A DNA stretch of 64,000 nt from Paramecium sonneborni (Eukaryota; Ciliophora; Oligohymenophorea; Peniculida; Parameciidae): contig CAJJDN010000123.1 in the NCBI GenBank assembly GCA_905182985.1, positions 91,205 to 155,204 on the forward strand. The letters run 5' to 3'. A program made the position numbers and the translations under genes. Below, piece by piece: positions 1 through 9,817 of this stretch. Within the stretch, counting starts at the first letter, position 1; the number at the start of each line of letters is the position of its first letter. The notes below the pieces were generated by a model. The model saw only the letters and a list, made by a program, of their open reading frames with translations. It had not been told where the DNA came from and did not search any database.

Positions 1-1
1 T

Positions 2-338
2 ACAAATAGTGAATAGATTAAAATGAAAAATGAGAATTTGGAAACTTAATTAATAAGAATTAAAATAAAAGAAAAATTCAATATCAAGAAACTTAATTAT
101 TATACCTTGAAATTTAAATATTATTTGCTTCTCATTTGCAAAGATATCGATGAAGATTAAAATTGTATAAACTTTAAAAATATTTAATTTAGATATTAAT
201 ATTGATTTAAATGATAAAATTCTCTAATCATTTACAGATCTAAATATGAGATGTGCAATTATAATTTTGGGTAGTTAAAGAATACATGCTACTTAATCTA
301 AAAAAAAGAATAGTTTTAAGAAAGTAATATAATAATGA
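2..338 (+). CDS. C-terminal part of unknown protein, cut by window start
   Basis: The frame is open from the first bases to TGA at 336-338 when TAA/TAG are read as Gln, with one 28-nt intron (165-192, GTATAA...TTTAG). Removing it joins KDIDEDQN to YINIDLNDK. About 100 residues are visible, rich in Lys, Asn and Ile, with the ending KKNSFKKVIQQ. I recognise no domain. The start lies upstream of the window. Confidence 0.55.
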
Positions 339-512
339 ACAGATAGAAAATTGTTTTATGGATTTCAAGTACTGTTTTAGATTAGTGTTTTAGAAATTTA
401 AATAAAATTATTTTTCTAGTTGATCATATTAATGAACAATCCATATAAAATATTTGATATATATAAACATATAATATGGAAATTTAGGTTTAAAATAATA
501 TATATAAAAGAA

Positions 513-1603
513 ATGTCTAATACAAAGTTTGTTTTTTAGAAAAAAGTTCACAAAATTCCTCCAAATGTAACAAATTTGAAGAGTTTAATTGAGACAATAA
601 AATCAATATATAAGTAGCTTAACACAATATATTTGTTTGCAATAATCAATCCAGGTAATGATTTAAATGTATAAGATTAGAGGAGACAGACTCAGTTGCA
701 GAAATAAGAAATGATAATGACTTCTAATAATTAATAGCACAGTATAAGTAAAATTAATGGCCAACAATAAAGTTGTTAGTAACAGAAACATAAGACTATA
801 AATAAATTTTAAAAGACTCATGGGGAGTTTTAAATTAAAGCATGGTTGGTTTAGATAATAAATAAAGCAAAGATGTTTGCACATTATCTTAACCAATCTA
901 AATAGATTAATCGTAATAAGTAGGTCCATAATCTGGAAATTAAAGGTATTGTAAAATATATATATTATAGTACATAAGTTTAAGTAAATTAAATTGACAA
1001 TGGATAGAATACAAATTAAATAGATTTTAGATAAAATGAATAATTAAAATAATTGATAGCTGATATAGTAGATTAAAGATTAAGAGAATTGTAATTGATG
1101 AATAAGAATCCATAAGAAAATTTTAAAGTTACTTTAACATCAAAGATTCCAATTTTTACAGCAATTCCAGGAAGAAAGATAATAGCCTAAATGACTATAT
1201 TAAATAGTGGAGTGAGTTAATGGATTAATGCATCTTTAGAAAATAGAGAATTAGAAATTTATCAAAAACTTTCTAATGTATCAAGGGGTGAATGTGTAAC
1301 TGTTACTATTGATTTACCATATGTACCTGAACATTTTTCTAATCAAGAATAAAAAATATATAAATTTTATGTATGAAATTAAATTAAATGTAGGTAATTT
1401 GCAATAATGAGAAATAATAATTGTAGAAAATAGAGAATCCAATAGAGATAACTGTGAAAGCTCCATAATAAGATATAGTAGTTTAATAACTTTAAAATTT
1501 ATTCCCTTAGAAGAAAAGAGAAGATTTAGTAAAATATGTTAACGAAAAGGGAATAAATAAGTCTTACGATGAAATAGTTGAAATGCTCTTATAAGAATAC
1601 TGA
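513..1603 (+). CDS. NBR1-like PB1-domain protein, putative autophagy cargo receptor
   Basis: Four exons; introns at 655-680, 946-970 and 1371-1393. Residues about 1-90 look like a PB1 domain: a Lys-containing first strand (KKVHKIPPN), then an acidic stretch (EEIRNDNDF-like) and WPTIKLLV. A Gln/Asn-rich linker follows. Then comes an Ig-like segment with NSGVSQWI and GECVTVTIDLPYVPE, resembling the NBR1 four-tryptophan (FW) domain. The last 30 residues (KYVNEKGINKSYDEIVEMLL) could be a degenerate UBA. This order matches NBR1/p62-type selective autophagy receptors, although no ZZ finger is visible. The ATG at 513 follows an AT-rich leader; the stop is TGA 1601-1603. Domain order is seen; the receptor role is inferred. 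A second PB1 protein lies at 30436. Confidence 0.65.
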
Positions 1604-1671
1604 TAGATTCTTTAATTTATGGTTTAGGATTTCTAAATAAATTATCAATTCAATACTAATTGAAAATATTA

Positions 1672-2286
1672 TCACTCTTTTTCTTTTGTTCTTAAATTTC
1701 TACCTTTTTATTTTAGAGGTACATAATCCCATTCATCATCACTTTCATTATTTTTCACTTAATTAATTTATTATTAAGCAAATTATTCACAAACTTCTTG
1801 AACTTCATTCTTTTCTTCATCTGAACTCTCTCCCCAAACTGGCATTTCTGATTTTTAATTTTAAGGTTCTTCTTTTTTTTTTTTATTTCTAACTCTCTTT
1901 TTTTTTTTTGGTTACTCAGTTATAATAACTCCTGGAACTTAAACAATAGATTATTATTATTATTATTGCTATTTTAATTATTTTTATGCTTTTCTTTATT
2001 CTTTTTGTTATTCTTTAATTACTTATTACATTTCTGCCATTAAATTGCCTTCCTAAGTATTAGATTTAGCATCTGAACATTATCGAAGATGATTATCCAT
2101 ATTTGCTTTAAGAATAACATGAAGAAAGTTATATGGACAATGTTCATATAAATGTTCTAATCTTGCTTTATCTTAACATCCTTAAGATATGTGATAGAAC
2201 AATTTAGAATTAGGCATTTAATGTGATGGATTATAAGGACATTTAACTTAAAAATCATATCTTTCATCACCTGTTTTGAAGCTCAT
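1672..2286 (-). CDS. GTSF1: GTSF1/Asterix-like protein with two CHHC zinc fingers
   Basis: Intronless, 204 residues. Two CHHC zinc fingers stand at the N-terminus: C16-x5-H22-x9-H32-x4-C37 and C50-x5-H56-x9-H66-x3-C70. The family spacing is C-x5-H-x9-H-x3-C, so finger 1 has one extra residue before its last Cys. A Gln run (about residues 100-107) and a Lys run follow, then an acidic tail with two Trp residues (MPVWGESSDEE and DDEWDYVPL). In animals GTSF1/Asterix fingers bind small RNA and Trp residues in the tail contact PIWI. By analogy this protein would act with a Ptiwi protein in scnRNA-guided genome scanning. It is transcribed divergently from the gene at 2354, 67 bp away. U11-48K also carries CHHC fingers, but the short length and acidic Trp tail favour GTSF1. 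Confidence 0.82.
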
Positions 2287-2353
2287 TTAAAATATTTTAT
2301 ATTAATTATTATATTTTTTATATTAAATAAAATTTCAATAATAATTTAATTGA
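2287..2353. promoter_or_regulatory. 67-bp shared divergent intergenic region
   Basis: This AT-only stretch separates the start codons of two divergent genes (GTSF1-like on -, small protein on +). Any promoter for both must lie here or inside the genes. No specific motif is recognised; the role is inferred from position alone. Confidence 0.35.
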
Positions 2354-2674
2354 ATGGAAAATTTAATTTAACATCTAAAAAATCTATTTATATAATATGA
2401 AGTGAAAATTGATGAACAAGAGTTTAATAACTTAGAAGGTGAAATGAACAAAGTCTTAATACAACATAAAGAGAGATCTCCATTAAAGGATATAACTAAT
2501 AATTAAAGATAAGCAGAAGCATAATTGGAAGAATATGGAGAAACAATAATTAAACAAATTGAAAGCGTTCATAAATAACCTATCAATAAAATCCTTTAAG
2601 AAGAAAGTTTCTCTAGATCTCCTCATTAAATAGAACATAATTAACGTTTAAATTATCACTATCATTCCTAATGA
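2354..2674 (+). CDS. Small hydrophilic protein, unknown
   Basis: Intronless frame of 106 residues, ATG 2354 to TGA 2672-2674. The sequence is charged and helix-prone, with a central RSPLKDITN segment that resembles the S/T-P-L-x-D-I-T-N phosphosite or destruction-type motif of cell-cycle proteins. A His/Tyr-rich tail (NYHYHSQ) follows. It shares its 5' region with the GTSF1-like gene and converges on the kinase-MORN gene. No family is recognised. Confidence 0.6.
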
Positions 2675-2721
2675 ATATATTTAAATAATTTAATTTACAA
2701 ATACTCAAGTATATTAATTAA

Positions 2722-4750
2722 TCATTTAATTGGATTTTAATATTATCCATCTATCCAATAACCTTATATAACTTAATTTTATGAATTTGTAAATACTCCC
2801 TCTCCAAAAATTTAATCCTCTTCAAATTACCCTTAGTAAACACTCTTATCACTAAAATATAATTTGCCTTTTCCATGTTTTCTACATTATTATAATTATC
2901 ATTTACTTTCCGTTTCTGAATTCACCATCATATTTAATCCACGCATTCTATCTTAATGATTTATTTAAATCCAAATGATTTATCATATTAATATTTTAAT
3001 AATTAAAGTTCTTCAAAACACCATATCCATCATATTAATCACCACGAAATAATCCTGCATACATTACCATTCCTTATTCATCTTATACATAACCTAATAT
3101 TATTACTATATATTTATCACCTTATAAACGATTATTTTAATCATAAGTTGAATGATAAACTATTTATTTACTCTATACTGATGCTTTTTCTATAGTTTGT
3201 TCTTTTACACCATTTGTTAGAGTTGTTTATTCACTAATTGAATTATATTTCTAATCAATTATTTCTTCAGGTATAGAATTAGATCCAATTCTGTTAAGTC
3301 CAAATTTCAATTAACATCCAGGACTTTGTATTGATTTCTAAGAAAAAATTTATTCCGATTTTTAAATTGATTTCTATTGTGATAATTTATATTGTTTCCA
3401 CACACCTCTTACAATATGTTTATCAATTGTTAAGAATTAACCTTTACCTTCGATCACGTTATTTATAAAGTTCCCTTAAAATACTTCATTGTTAGATAAA
3501 TATAGAGTCCCTGGACCATTTTTTCTATCTTTATTATTAAATCAATACTTTGAATTCTAAATATTTCCCTCAAATCTAGTTGTATAATCCATCACATTTG
3601 TTAAATCATTGTAATCAAATGCTTTATCTAAAGTTATGAATTAATCATAATTAATAACAGTATATTTATTTATATTCCTTTCAGTAGAATTCTCTGAAGA
3701 GGATTCTTTAATAATATATTTAAATAATACCTAATAAATCCTTCTCATCCTCATCTATATTCTAAATAAATTCTTTAGAATTCAAGATTTTTATCATATA
3801 TTCCTCCTTTTCTAAAGGAACAGATATTAATCCATTTATTATTCCACTATTTTTACTATTTTAACTTTTAAATTATATTTAAGATAAAGTAGATTTTTAT
3901 TAAATTGTCAACCAATTGTTTTTATTTGTTAATTAATCTACCAATTCACTATAATCTGGTCTCTAATTTGGATCTATAGCAATCATTCTAATAATTATTC
4001 TTATGAAATCCTATTCATAATCCTTGGTTTATTATAATTCTTGAATTCTTTAATCTAAAACTTCTACATCAATACTTTAATAAACTTTATAAACTTCTTA
4101 CACATTCTCTATTCTTTTATCTAAAATTATAACTTATTTGTTTTACTCAAAATCAAATGTAACATTAGCATTCCAAAACTAAAAACAGTAGCTTTTTCAA
4201 CATTATACTAAATTGAATTAAATTCTTCTGGAGCTGGATATCCTACAAATTTGTTTGAATTAGTAACAAAAGAAATTACTTTTTAAAAAGGCTTCAACAT
4301 CCAACTCTCACCATCCATTGTATAGATATTATGAAATCCTAAATATTAACAGCTGTTTTTTAATGCTCTTTAAGCACCAAAGATATTTGTAACCATATTT
4401 ACTATCTACTTTTTATTGAGTTATTATTTTCTCTTTAGATATTCATATAAATCATAAGTAGGATGTTCCATTAAAATAGCAAATATATATTCTTTTTTAA
4501 ATGTTTCTGTTATACAACCTCTAGATTGATAAGAAATTTTAGTTATTGAATCACATTCTCTAAAATCTTAAGCAGTCAATTCAGCTTCTTCATAATTATT
4601 TTATTCTGATTTCCATACCCAATATTCATATTATTTCTATTTCTCAATGTGTTCATAAATGATATAGTCTCCCCTTTCTGCAAGCAATTTCATCTCTTTT
4701 AGTTTTCCACTCAGTAAGATTATTTACTTATTCTAATTAGAATTACCCAT
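2722..4750 (-). CDS. Pseudokinase-like domain fused to MORN repeats
   Basis: Five exons; introns at 4179-4201, 3706-3730, 3525-3548 and 2882-2906. Residues about 1-310 follow a protein-kinase C-lobe plan: YPAPEEFN in the APE position and MIAIDPNQRPDYSELV before the last helix. No HRD or DFG can be found; the segment where HRD should be reads YLGFHNIYTMDG. The C-terminal third has MORN-type repeats (GPGTLYLSNNEVFQGNF, HGKGKLYFSDKSVYQGQF, GEGVFTN). MORN repeats usually bind membranes or phosphoinositides. The protein starts MGNSNQ, a possible N-myristoylation signal. Probably a catalytically dead, membrane-associated scaffold; that role is inference. Confidence 0.72.
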
Positions 4751-4909
4751 TTTATATTTTATTTTAACTATTATTATTTAAATACTCTAATATGTGTTTT
4801 AATTTCAAATATATATCAAAAACCTATCTATATATACAAAATATCATTATATTATCTAAAATAGAGCTCAGAATAAATTTGGAAACATAAAAAAATATAT
4901 CATTTTCAA

Positions 4910-5230
4910 ATGATTGGTCCAAAATCTATATTTTAGATTCCTATTACAGAATATTAGAATCAGACTAATGATGATCTAGAATGTTTAGATGATTACTATT
5001 CTTAGACCTTGTAAAAAGACTAATTATCAACATCCTAATTCATTATATTCAAACCAACTCATAAAACTAAGTCCAATAAAAAAGTGAGATTCAATCTAGA
5101 TATTGTCCTATGCCAATTTTGCAGAGATGAACCAGCCCTTACAATATCTAAATAAACTAAACAACTCATTATGTCAAGGCCTAACTTAAAATGGGTTAAC
5201 CCAACATTCTGTAACAACAAAAAAAAATGA
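4910..5230 (+). CDS. Small protein with RVxF-type PP1-docking motif
   Basis: Intronless, 106 residues, ATG 4910 to TGA 5228-5230. An acidic N-terminal half (NDDLECLDDYYS) precedes KKVRFNLD at about residues 57-64, a textbook RVxF motif for protein phosphatase 1 binding. A CxxC follows directly (LCQFCRDEP). RVxF proteins are usually PP1 regulators, so a PP1 regulatory role is a reasonable but untested guess. A short - strand open frame here is a shadow. Confidence 0.6.
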
Positions 5231-6235
5231 TTTATAATATGTTTCACTTTAATTACTTTCTTTTTACATATTTGTGGTCATCATTAAGAGATAAATAATT
5301 CTTAAAATTTACAATTAATTGGTAAGAAAATTTATTGTAAGATTAACAAGATAATTAATTATCGTACCCTTAATCTATTATCGAATTCTATACCCTCAAT
5401 AAATTATTTCGTTTAAATTTTACTAAAAATTTGATCATAACTGATTGCAATTTAATAAATTATCTTTTATTTTCTCGCCATATTCATTTTAATAAATATG
5501 AATAATCATTAGAAAAATTGATATAAAATTGTTTCTCCCTCTTTTCGAAATGATAATTTTGGTCCATCCTTACAAATTTAATCTAAAAACTAAAACTTTT
5601 GTGTTTTTTTAGAATTCAAGAAAAGGATTATGATTATATTTTATTAATTGGCATTTAGATCTTCTTGAAATCTATTTTATAATATAAACCAAAAATGTTC
5701 ATTTATAAATTATTGATATCAATTTCTAGACAAAGAAATCAAAATTATATTGATTTATTACTTTTTAATTTAGAAGAAAAAAGAATATGCTATAAATTAT
5801 TTAATTAATTATTCTCAAAATCCTAAATATTTTTTATAGTTTAAATTCTTAATATTTTTATAATAAAATTCTAAATATTTTTATAATGTTGATTCTGATT
5901 ATTATATAGGGTAAAATCTATCTATTATCTAGAATAACAAAGAAACAAAGTTTTAGGAGATCATAAAAAGTACAAACCAGATAAAAGTAAATGGTTTTAA
6001 CTTATTAACTTCTAAAAGAAAAAGAGTATTAAATTATATATAAAATTTTATTAATTAATTTTAAAACTAAAATAAGATATCGAATATTTATTGTGTATTT
6101 AATTGGTTTTTAATGATTGATGTTAAAAATGAACTAAATTGAAACATTAATGAAAAGTCATTTCTAACGATATAAAAGTGGATTTTGATTAGGTTATAAA
6201 TATTAAATATATAAGAAAAAAATTGAGAAAGAATA
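5231..6235. other. Intergenic, no gene seen
   Basis: About 1 kb of very AT-rich sequence. Open stretches are short in all frames under the ciliate code and none has a plausible start plus coding character. Confidence 0.5.
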
Positions 6236-6508
6236 TCATGTTTTAAGGTTTCTTCTTTTGAGAATGGTTGAATAAGTGACTGATTTCAATTTTGGGACAG
6301 TTACAACTTTTTTGAGAAGATTATCATAGAGATGAAAGCATGTTTATTCAATGCTCAATTCAGATGTGTCAAAATCCTCAAAGTCTTCTGAATCTAGATA
6401 ATTTTGTTATGGTTTCGGTTTTATTTGAGATATTCTATATGTATCTAGTGTTGAGTCTTGGCTCAATTATAGCGAAGACTTATAATCTGTAGATTCTGAA
6501 CATCCCAT
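6236..6508 (-). CDS. Small acidic protein, possible N-myristoylation (copy 1)
   Basis: Intronless, 90 residues, starting MGCSESTDYKSS; Gly2, Cys3 and Ser6 fit N-myristoylation plus palmitoylation. An acidic centre (DSEDFEDFDTSEL) is followed by a basic end (KKVVTVPKLK ... ILKRRNLKT). Unknown family. An identical copy at 7398-7670 lies in the second half of duplication A; both are probably one gene. Confidence 0.6.
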
Positions 6509-7150
6509 AAAAATAAATTAATTATTAAAGTTACTTAGATGATGCATCTTTGAATTAATTATATATGAACCTAATAAATTAGAAAATATTTGAGAAAAAA
6601 TTATAAAAATGATTTCTGAATGATTGCTATATAATTTATAAAATAAGAGAGTTCTTGTATAAAAATAGCTTATTAGAAAATTATATTAGATATCCTATTT
6701 TATAGGTTATAGAAAAGAGTGTTAGAGTTAATTAAAATATTTGCAAAGTATAAATGAGTGAAATATGTTATAGAATAGTAAAATATATAAGTGAATAATG
6801 ATATATTCATAAAGAAAGATAGAAAGCAATTTGTAGAAAGAATTGAGAGAAAAAATAATTAACGATTGTTTGGTTAAAGAATAAATAATTGTAAATTATT
6901 AAAATATTGAATGAAAATCAGCTTTTTCTTTGAATAATGATTAATCTATTTTTAGTTGATTGAGTTTTAAATATGATAAACAAATAAAAAAGGATGAGAT
7001 TAAAAGAATATGATAAAATGAATTAAATGAGCGTTTATTTAGATTTTGTATTAATGGGTATTTAAGAAAAGGAAAATAATTGAATTTTATAATGATAATA
7101 GATTGTATTTTAGAATTTATAAGTATTGTAATGATAATGTATAAATTATT
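6509..7150. other. Intergenic, no gene seen
   Basis: About 640 bp of AT-rich sequence between divergently transcribed genes (small - gene and prpB). It is repeated at 7671-8312 as part of duplication A. Nothing else is recognised. Confidence 0.45.
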
Positions 7151-7354
7151 ATGTTATTTAAATAAAATTGCTCATTGTTTAGAAAGCTTTTAGCTTAGAA
7201 ATGTTTAATGATGCCAGGAGCATATAATGGTATGGTAAGTAGACAATGTGCAGATAATGGTTTTGAGGCTCTATATATATCAGGTGCTGCTGTCACTGCA
7301 TCAAGTGGAGTGCCAGATATTGGGTATAATTTAGAGATAAGTTATTAAGTATGG
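7151..7354 (+). pseudogene. prpB: prpB 5' fragment truncated at N (copy 1)
   Basis: The first 204 bases of the prpB gene, identical to 8313-8516. The sequence is cut by the N at 7355 inside the first intron region. Read as an assembly duplicate rather than a biological pseudogene. Confidence 0.8.
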
Positions 7355-7355
7355 N

Positions 7356-8516
7356 TTATAAATATTAAATATATAAGAAAAAAATTGAGAAAGAATATCA
7401 TGTTTTAAGGTTTCTTCTTTTGAGAATGGTTGAATAAGTGACTGATTTCAATTTTGGGACAGTTACAACTTTTTTGAGAAGATTATCATAGAGATGAAAG
7501 CATGTTTATTCAATGCTCAATTCAGATGTGTCAAAATCCTCAAAGTCTTCTGAATCTAGATAATTTTGTTATGGTTTCGGTTTTATTTGAGATATTCTAT
7601 ATGTATCTAGTGTTGAGTCTTGGCTCAATTATAGCGAAGACTTATAATCTGTAGATTCTGAACATCCCATAAAAATAAATTAATTATTAAAGTTACTTAG
7701 ATGATGCATCTTTGAATTAATTATATATGAACCTAATAAATTAGAAAATATTTGAGAAAAAATTATAAAAATGATTTCTGAATGATTGCTATATAATTTA
7801 TAAAATAAGAGAGTTCTTGTATAAAAATAGCTTATTAGAAAATTATATTAGATATCCTATTTTATAGGTTATAGAAAAGAGTGTTAGAGTTAATTAAAAT
7901 ATTTGCAAAGTATAAATGAGTGAAATATGTTATAGAATAGTAAAATATATAAGTGAATAATGATATATTCATAAAGAAAGATAGAAAGCAATTTGTAGAA
8001 AGAATTGAGAGAAAAAATAATTAACGATTGTTTGGTTAAAGAATAAATAATTGTAAATTATTAAAATATTGAATGAAAATCAGCTTTTTCTTTGAATAAT
8101 GATTAATCTATTTTTAGTTGATTGAGTTTTAAATATGATAAACAAATAAAAAAGGATGAGATTAAAAGAATATGATAAAATGAATTAAATGAGCGTTTAT
8201 TTAGATTTTGTATTAATGGGTATTTAAGAAAAGGAAAATAATTGAATTTTATAATGATAATAGATTGTATTTTAGAATTTATAAGTATTGTAATGATAAT
8301 GTATAAATTATTATGTTATTTAAATAAAATTGCTCATTGTTTAGAAAGCTTTTAGCTTAGAAATGTTTAATGATGCCAGGAGCATATAATGGTATGGTAA
8401 GTAGACAATGTGCAGATAATGGTTTTGAGGCTCTATATATATCAGGTGCTGCTGTCACTGCATCAAGTGGAGTGCCAGATATTGGGTATAATTTAGAGAT
8501 AAGTTATTAAGTATGG
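7356..8516 (+). repeat. Direct duplication A, copy 2
   Basis: Second copy of 6194-7354, starting right after the N at 7355 and running on into the rest of prpB. It is the copy joined to true downstream sequence. Confidence 0.9.
7398..7670 (-). CDS. Small acidic protein (copy 2 of 6236-6508)
   Basis: Identical to the 90-residue gene at 6236-6508 and carried by the second copy of duplication A. Count once unless the duplication proves real. Confidence 0.55.
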
Positions 8517-9294
8517 TAACATTGGATGGGTTCTGTAAGACAATAAAGGATGTTGCACTTGCTTCAGGATTACCTATTTTAGCAGATGCTGATACAGGAT
8601 TTGGAGAAGGAGAGATGTGCTCAAAAACTGTTTGGGAATATTTTATTCATGGAGCATCAGGTCTACATATTGAAGATTAAGTATTCCCAAAACGTTGTGG
8701 ACATTTAGATGGAAAAGAATTGATACCATCTGATGTCATGGAGAAGAAGATATAAATAGCCAAAAATGCTAGTATTTAATGTAGTGGAGGAGACTTTGTT
8801 ATTTGTGGTAATCTATCATATTTATTCATTTCCAGCACGTACTGATGCTAGAGGAACACATGGATTAGATGAATGTATCAAAAGAAGCAAAGCATATATC
8901 GATGCTGGAGCTGATATGATATTCCCTGAAGGATTACATACTAAAGAAGAAATGGCTGTTGTAGCTAAAGAATTGAAATCCAAAAATCCTAACATTTATT
9001 TGTTGGCAAACATGACAGAGTTTGGAAAAACTCCATATATTTCATTAAAAGAATTTCAATAAATGGGTTACAATTGTGTTATCTATCCTGTATCAACATT
9101 AAGAATTGCTAGTAAAGCGATTGATGAATTCTTGAAATAATTAAAGAAGGATGAATCTTAAGTAAATTCAGTTTAAAAGTAAAGAATTAATTAAAATATA
9201 ATTTAGCATGCAAACACGTAAAGAATTATATTCCACATTGGGATATACACCTGGTAAGGAATGGTATTTTCCAAATTCAAAGAAATAATAATGA
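8313..9294 (+). CDS. prpB: Methylisocitrate lyase / PEP-mutase superfamily enzyme
   Basis: Introns: GTATAATTT...TTAAG just before 8511 (phase 2), 8808-8835 and 9179-9206. The family signature is clear: MMPGAYNGMV near the N-terminus, ADADTGFGE for Mg2+ binding, the catalytic loop KRCGH, then ARTDARGTHGLDECI and the PrpB-specific C-terminus MQTRKELYSTLGYTPGKEW. The enzyme splits 2-methylisocitrate into pyruvate and succinate in the methylcitrate route for propionyl-CoA. The N-terminal 15 residues (MLFKQNCSLFRKLLA) could be a mitochondrial presequence; ATG 8313 is the first in frame. A related PEP mutase or oxaloacetate-type activity is less likely given KRCGH and the C-terminus. The gene ends 8 bp from the convergent gene at 9303. 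Confidence 0.9.
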
Positions 9295-9302
9295 TTTTAT
9301 AA

Positions 9303-9791
9303 TCAATATTTCATAATAAAAGCAACATAAATATAATCACTGCCTTATTCTGTATATTTAAATGCTTCCATATTTAGACAGCATAAACGCATACATTCAT
9401 TTAAATGCATACCTTTTTCACAATTAGTTTCTTAGAGTGTGTGACAATCTTATGGATTCCAACTCTCATAATGACTATTTGAATCATTAATCCAATTGAA
9501 AGATGAGAAATTATGAGTTTCATTCATAACTTATGCTGAAACTAATTCTTAATGACTACAATTAGCAACATGATTTAACATTTCTTACACAATTTATTAA
9601 CGAATATCAACTAGATTAAGAATTTGTTTTTCGTGAGCTGTTTGAGATAAACAATTTTGAGTTGATTCAATTTATTTTAGTTTTGCAAAATAAGGTGTTG
9701 ATAAAGACATTCTAGGTTCTAGACGTCTTTATAATTATATTGTTCTATCATTTCTTTCAAAATCATCTCTTGGTTCACAAACATTACCCAT
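9303..9791 (-). CDS. Unknown 162-residue protein, MGN start
   Basis: Intronless. It starts MGNVCEPRDDFER (possible myristoylation). The middle is helical and Gln-rich. The C-terminal half has several Cys/His: ANCSHQ, DCHTLQETNCEKG, ECMRLCCLN. No spacing fits a zinc finger I know. It lies 26 bp downstream of the importin gene and converges with prpB. Confidence 0.6.
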
Positions 9792-9817
9792 TATTAATAA
9801 TTATAATTAATTTAAAT

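Larger units (their letters stand above)
6194..7354 (+). repeat. Direct duplication A, copy 1 (likely assembly overlap)
   Basis: These 1161 bp recur, with no difference that I can see, at 7356-8516. Copy 1 ends in mid-gene at the single N at 7355. It holds the small - gene and the first 5' part of prpB. Confidence 0.9.
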
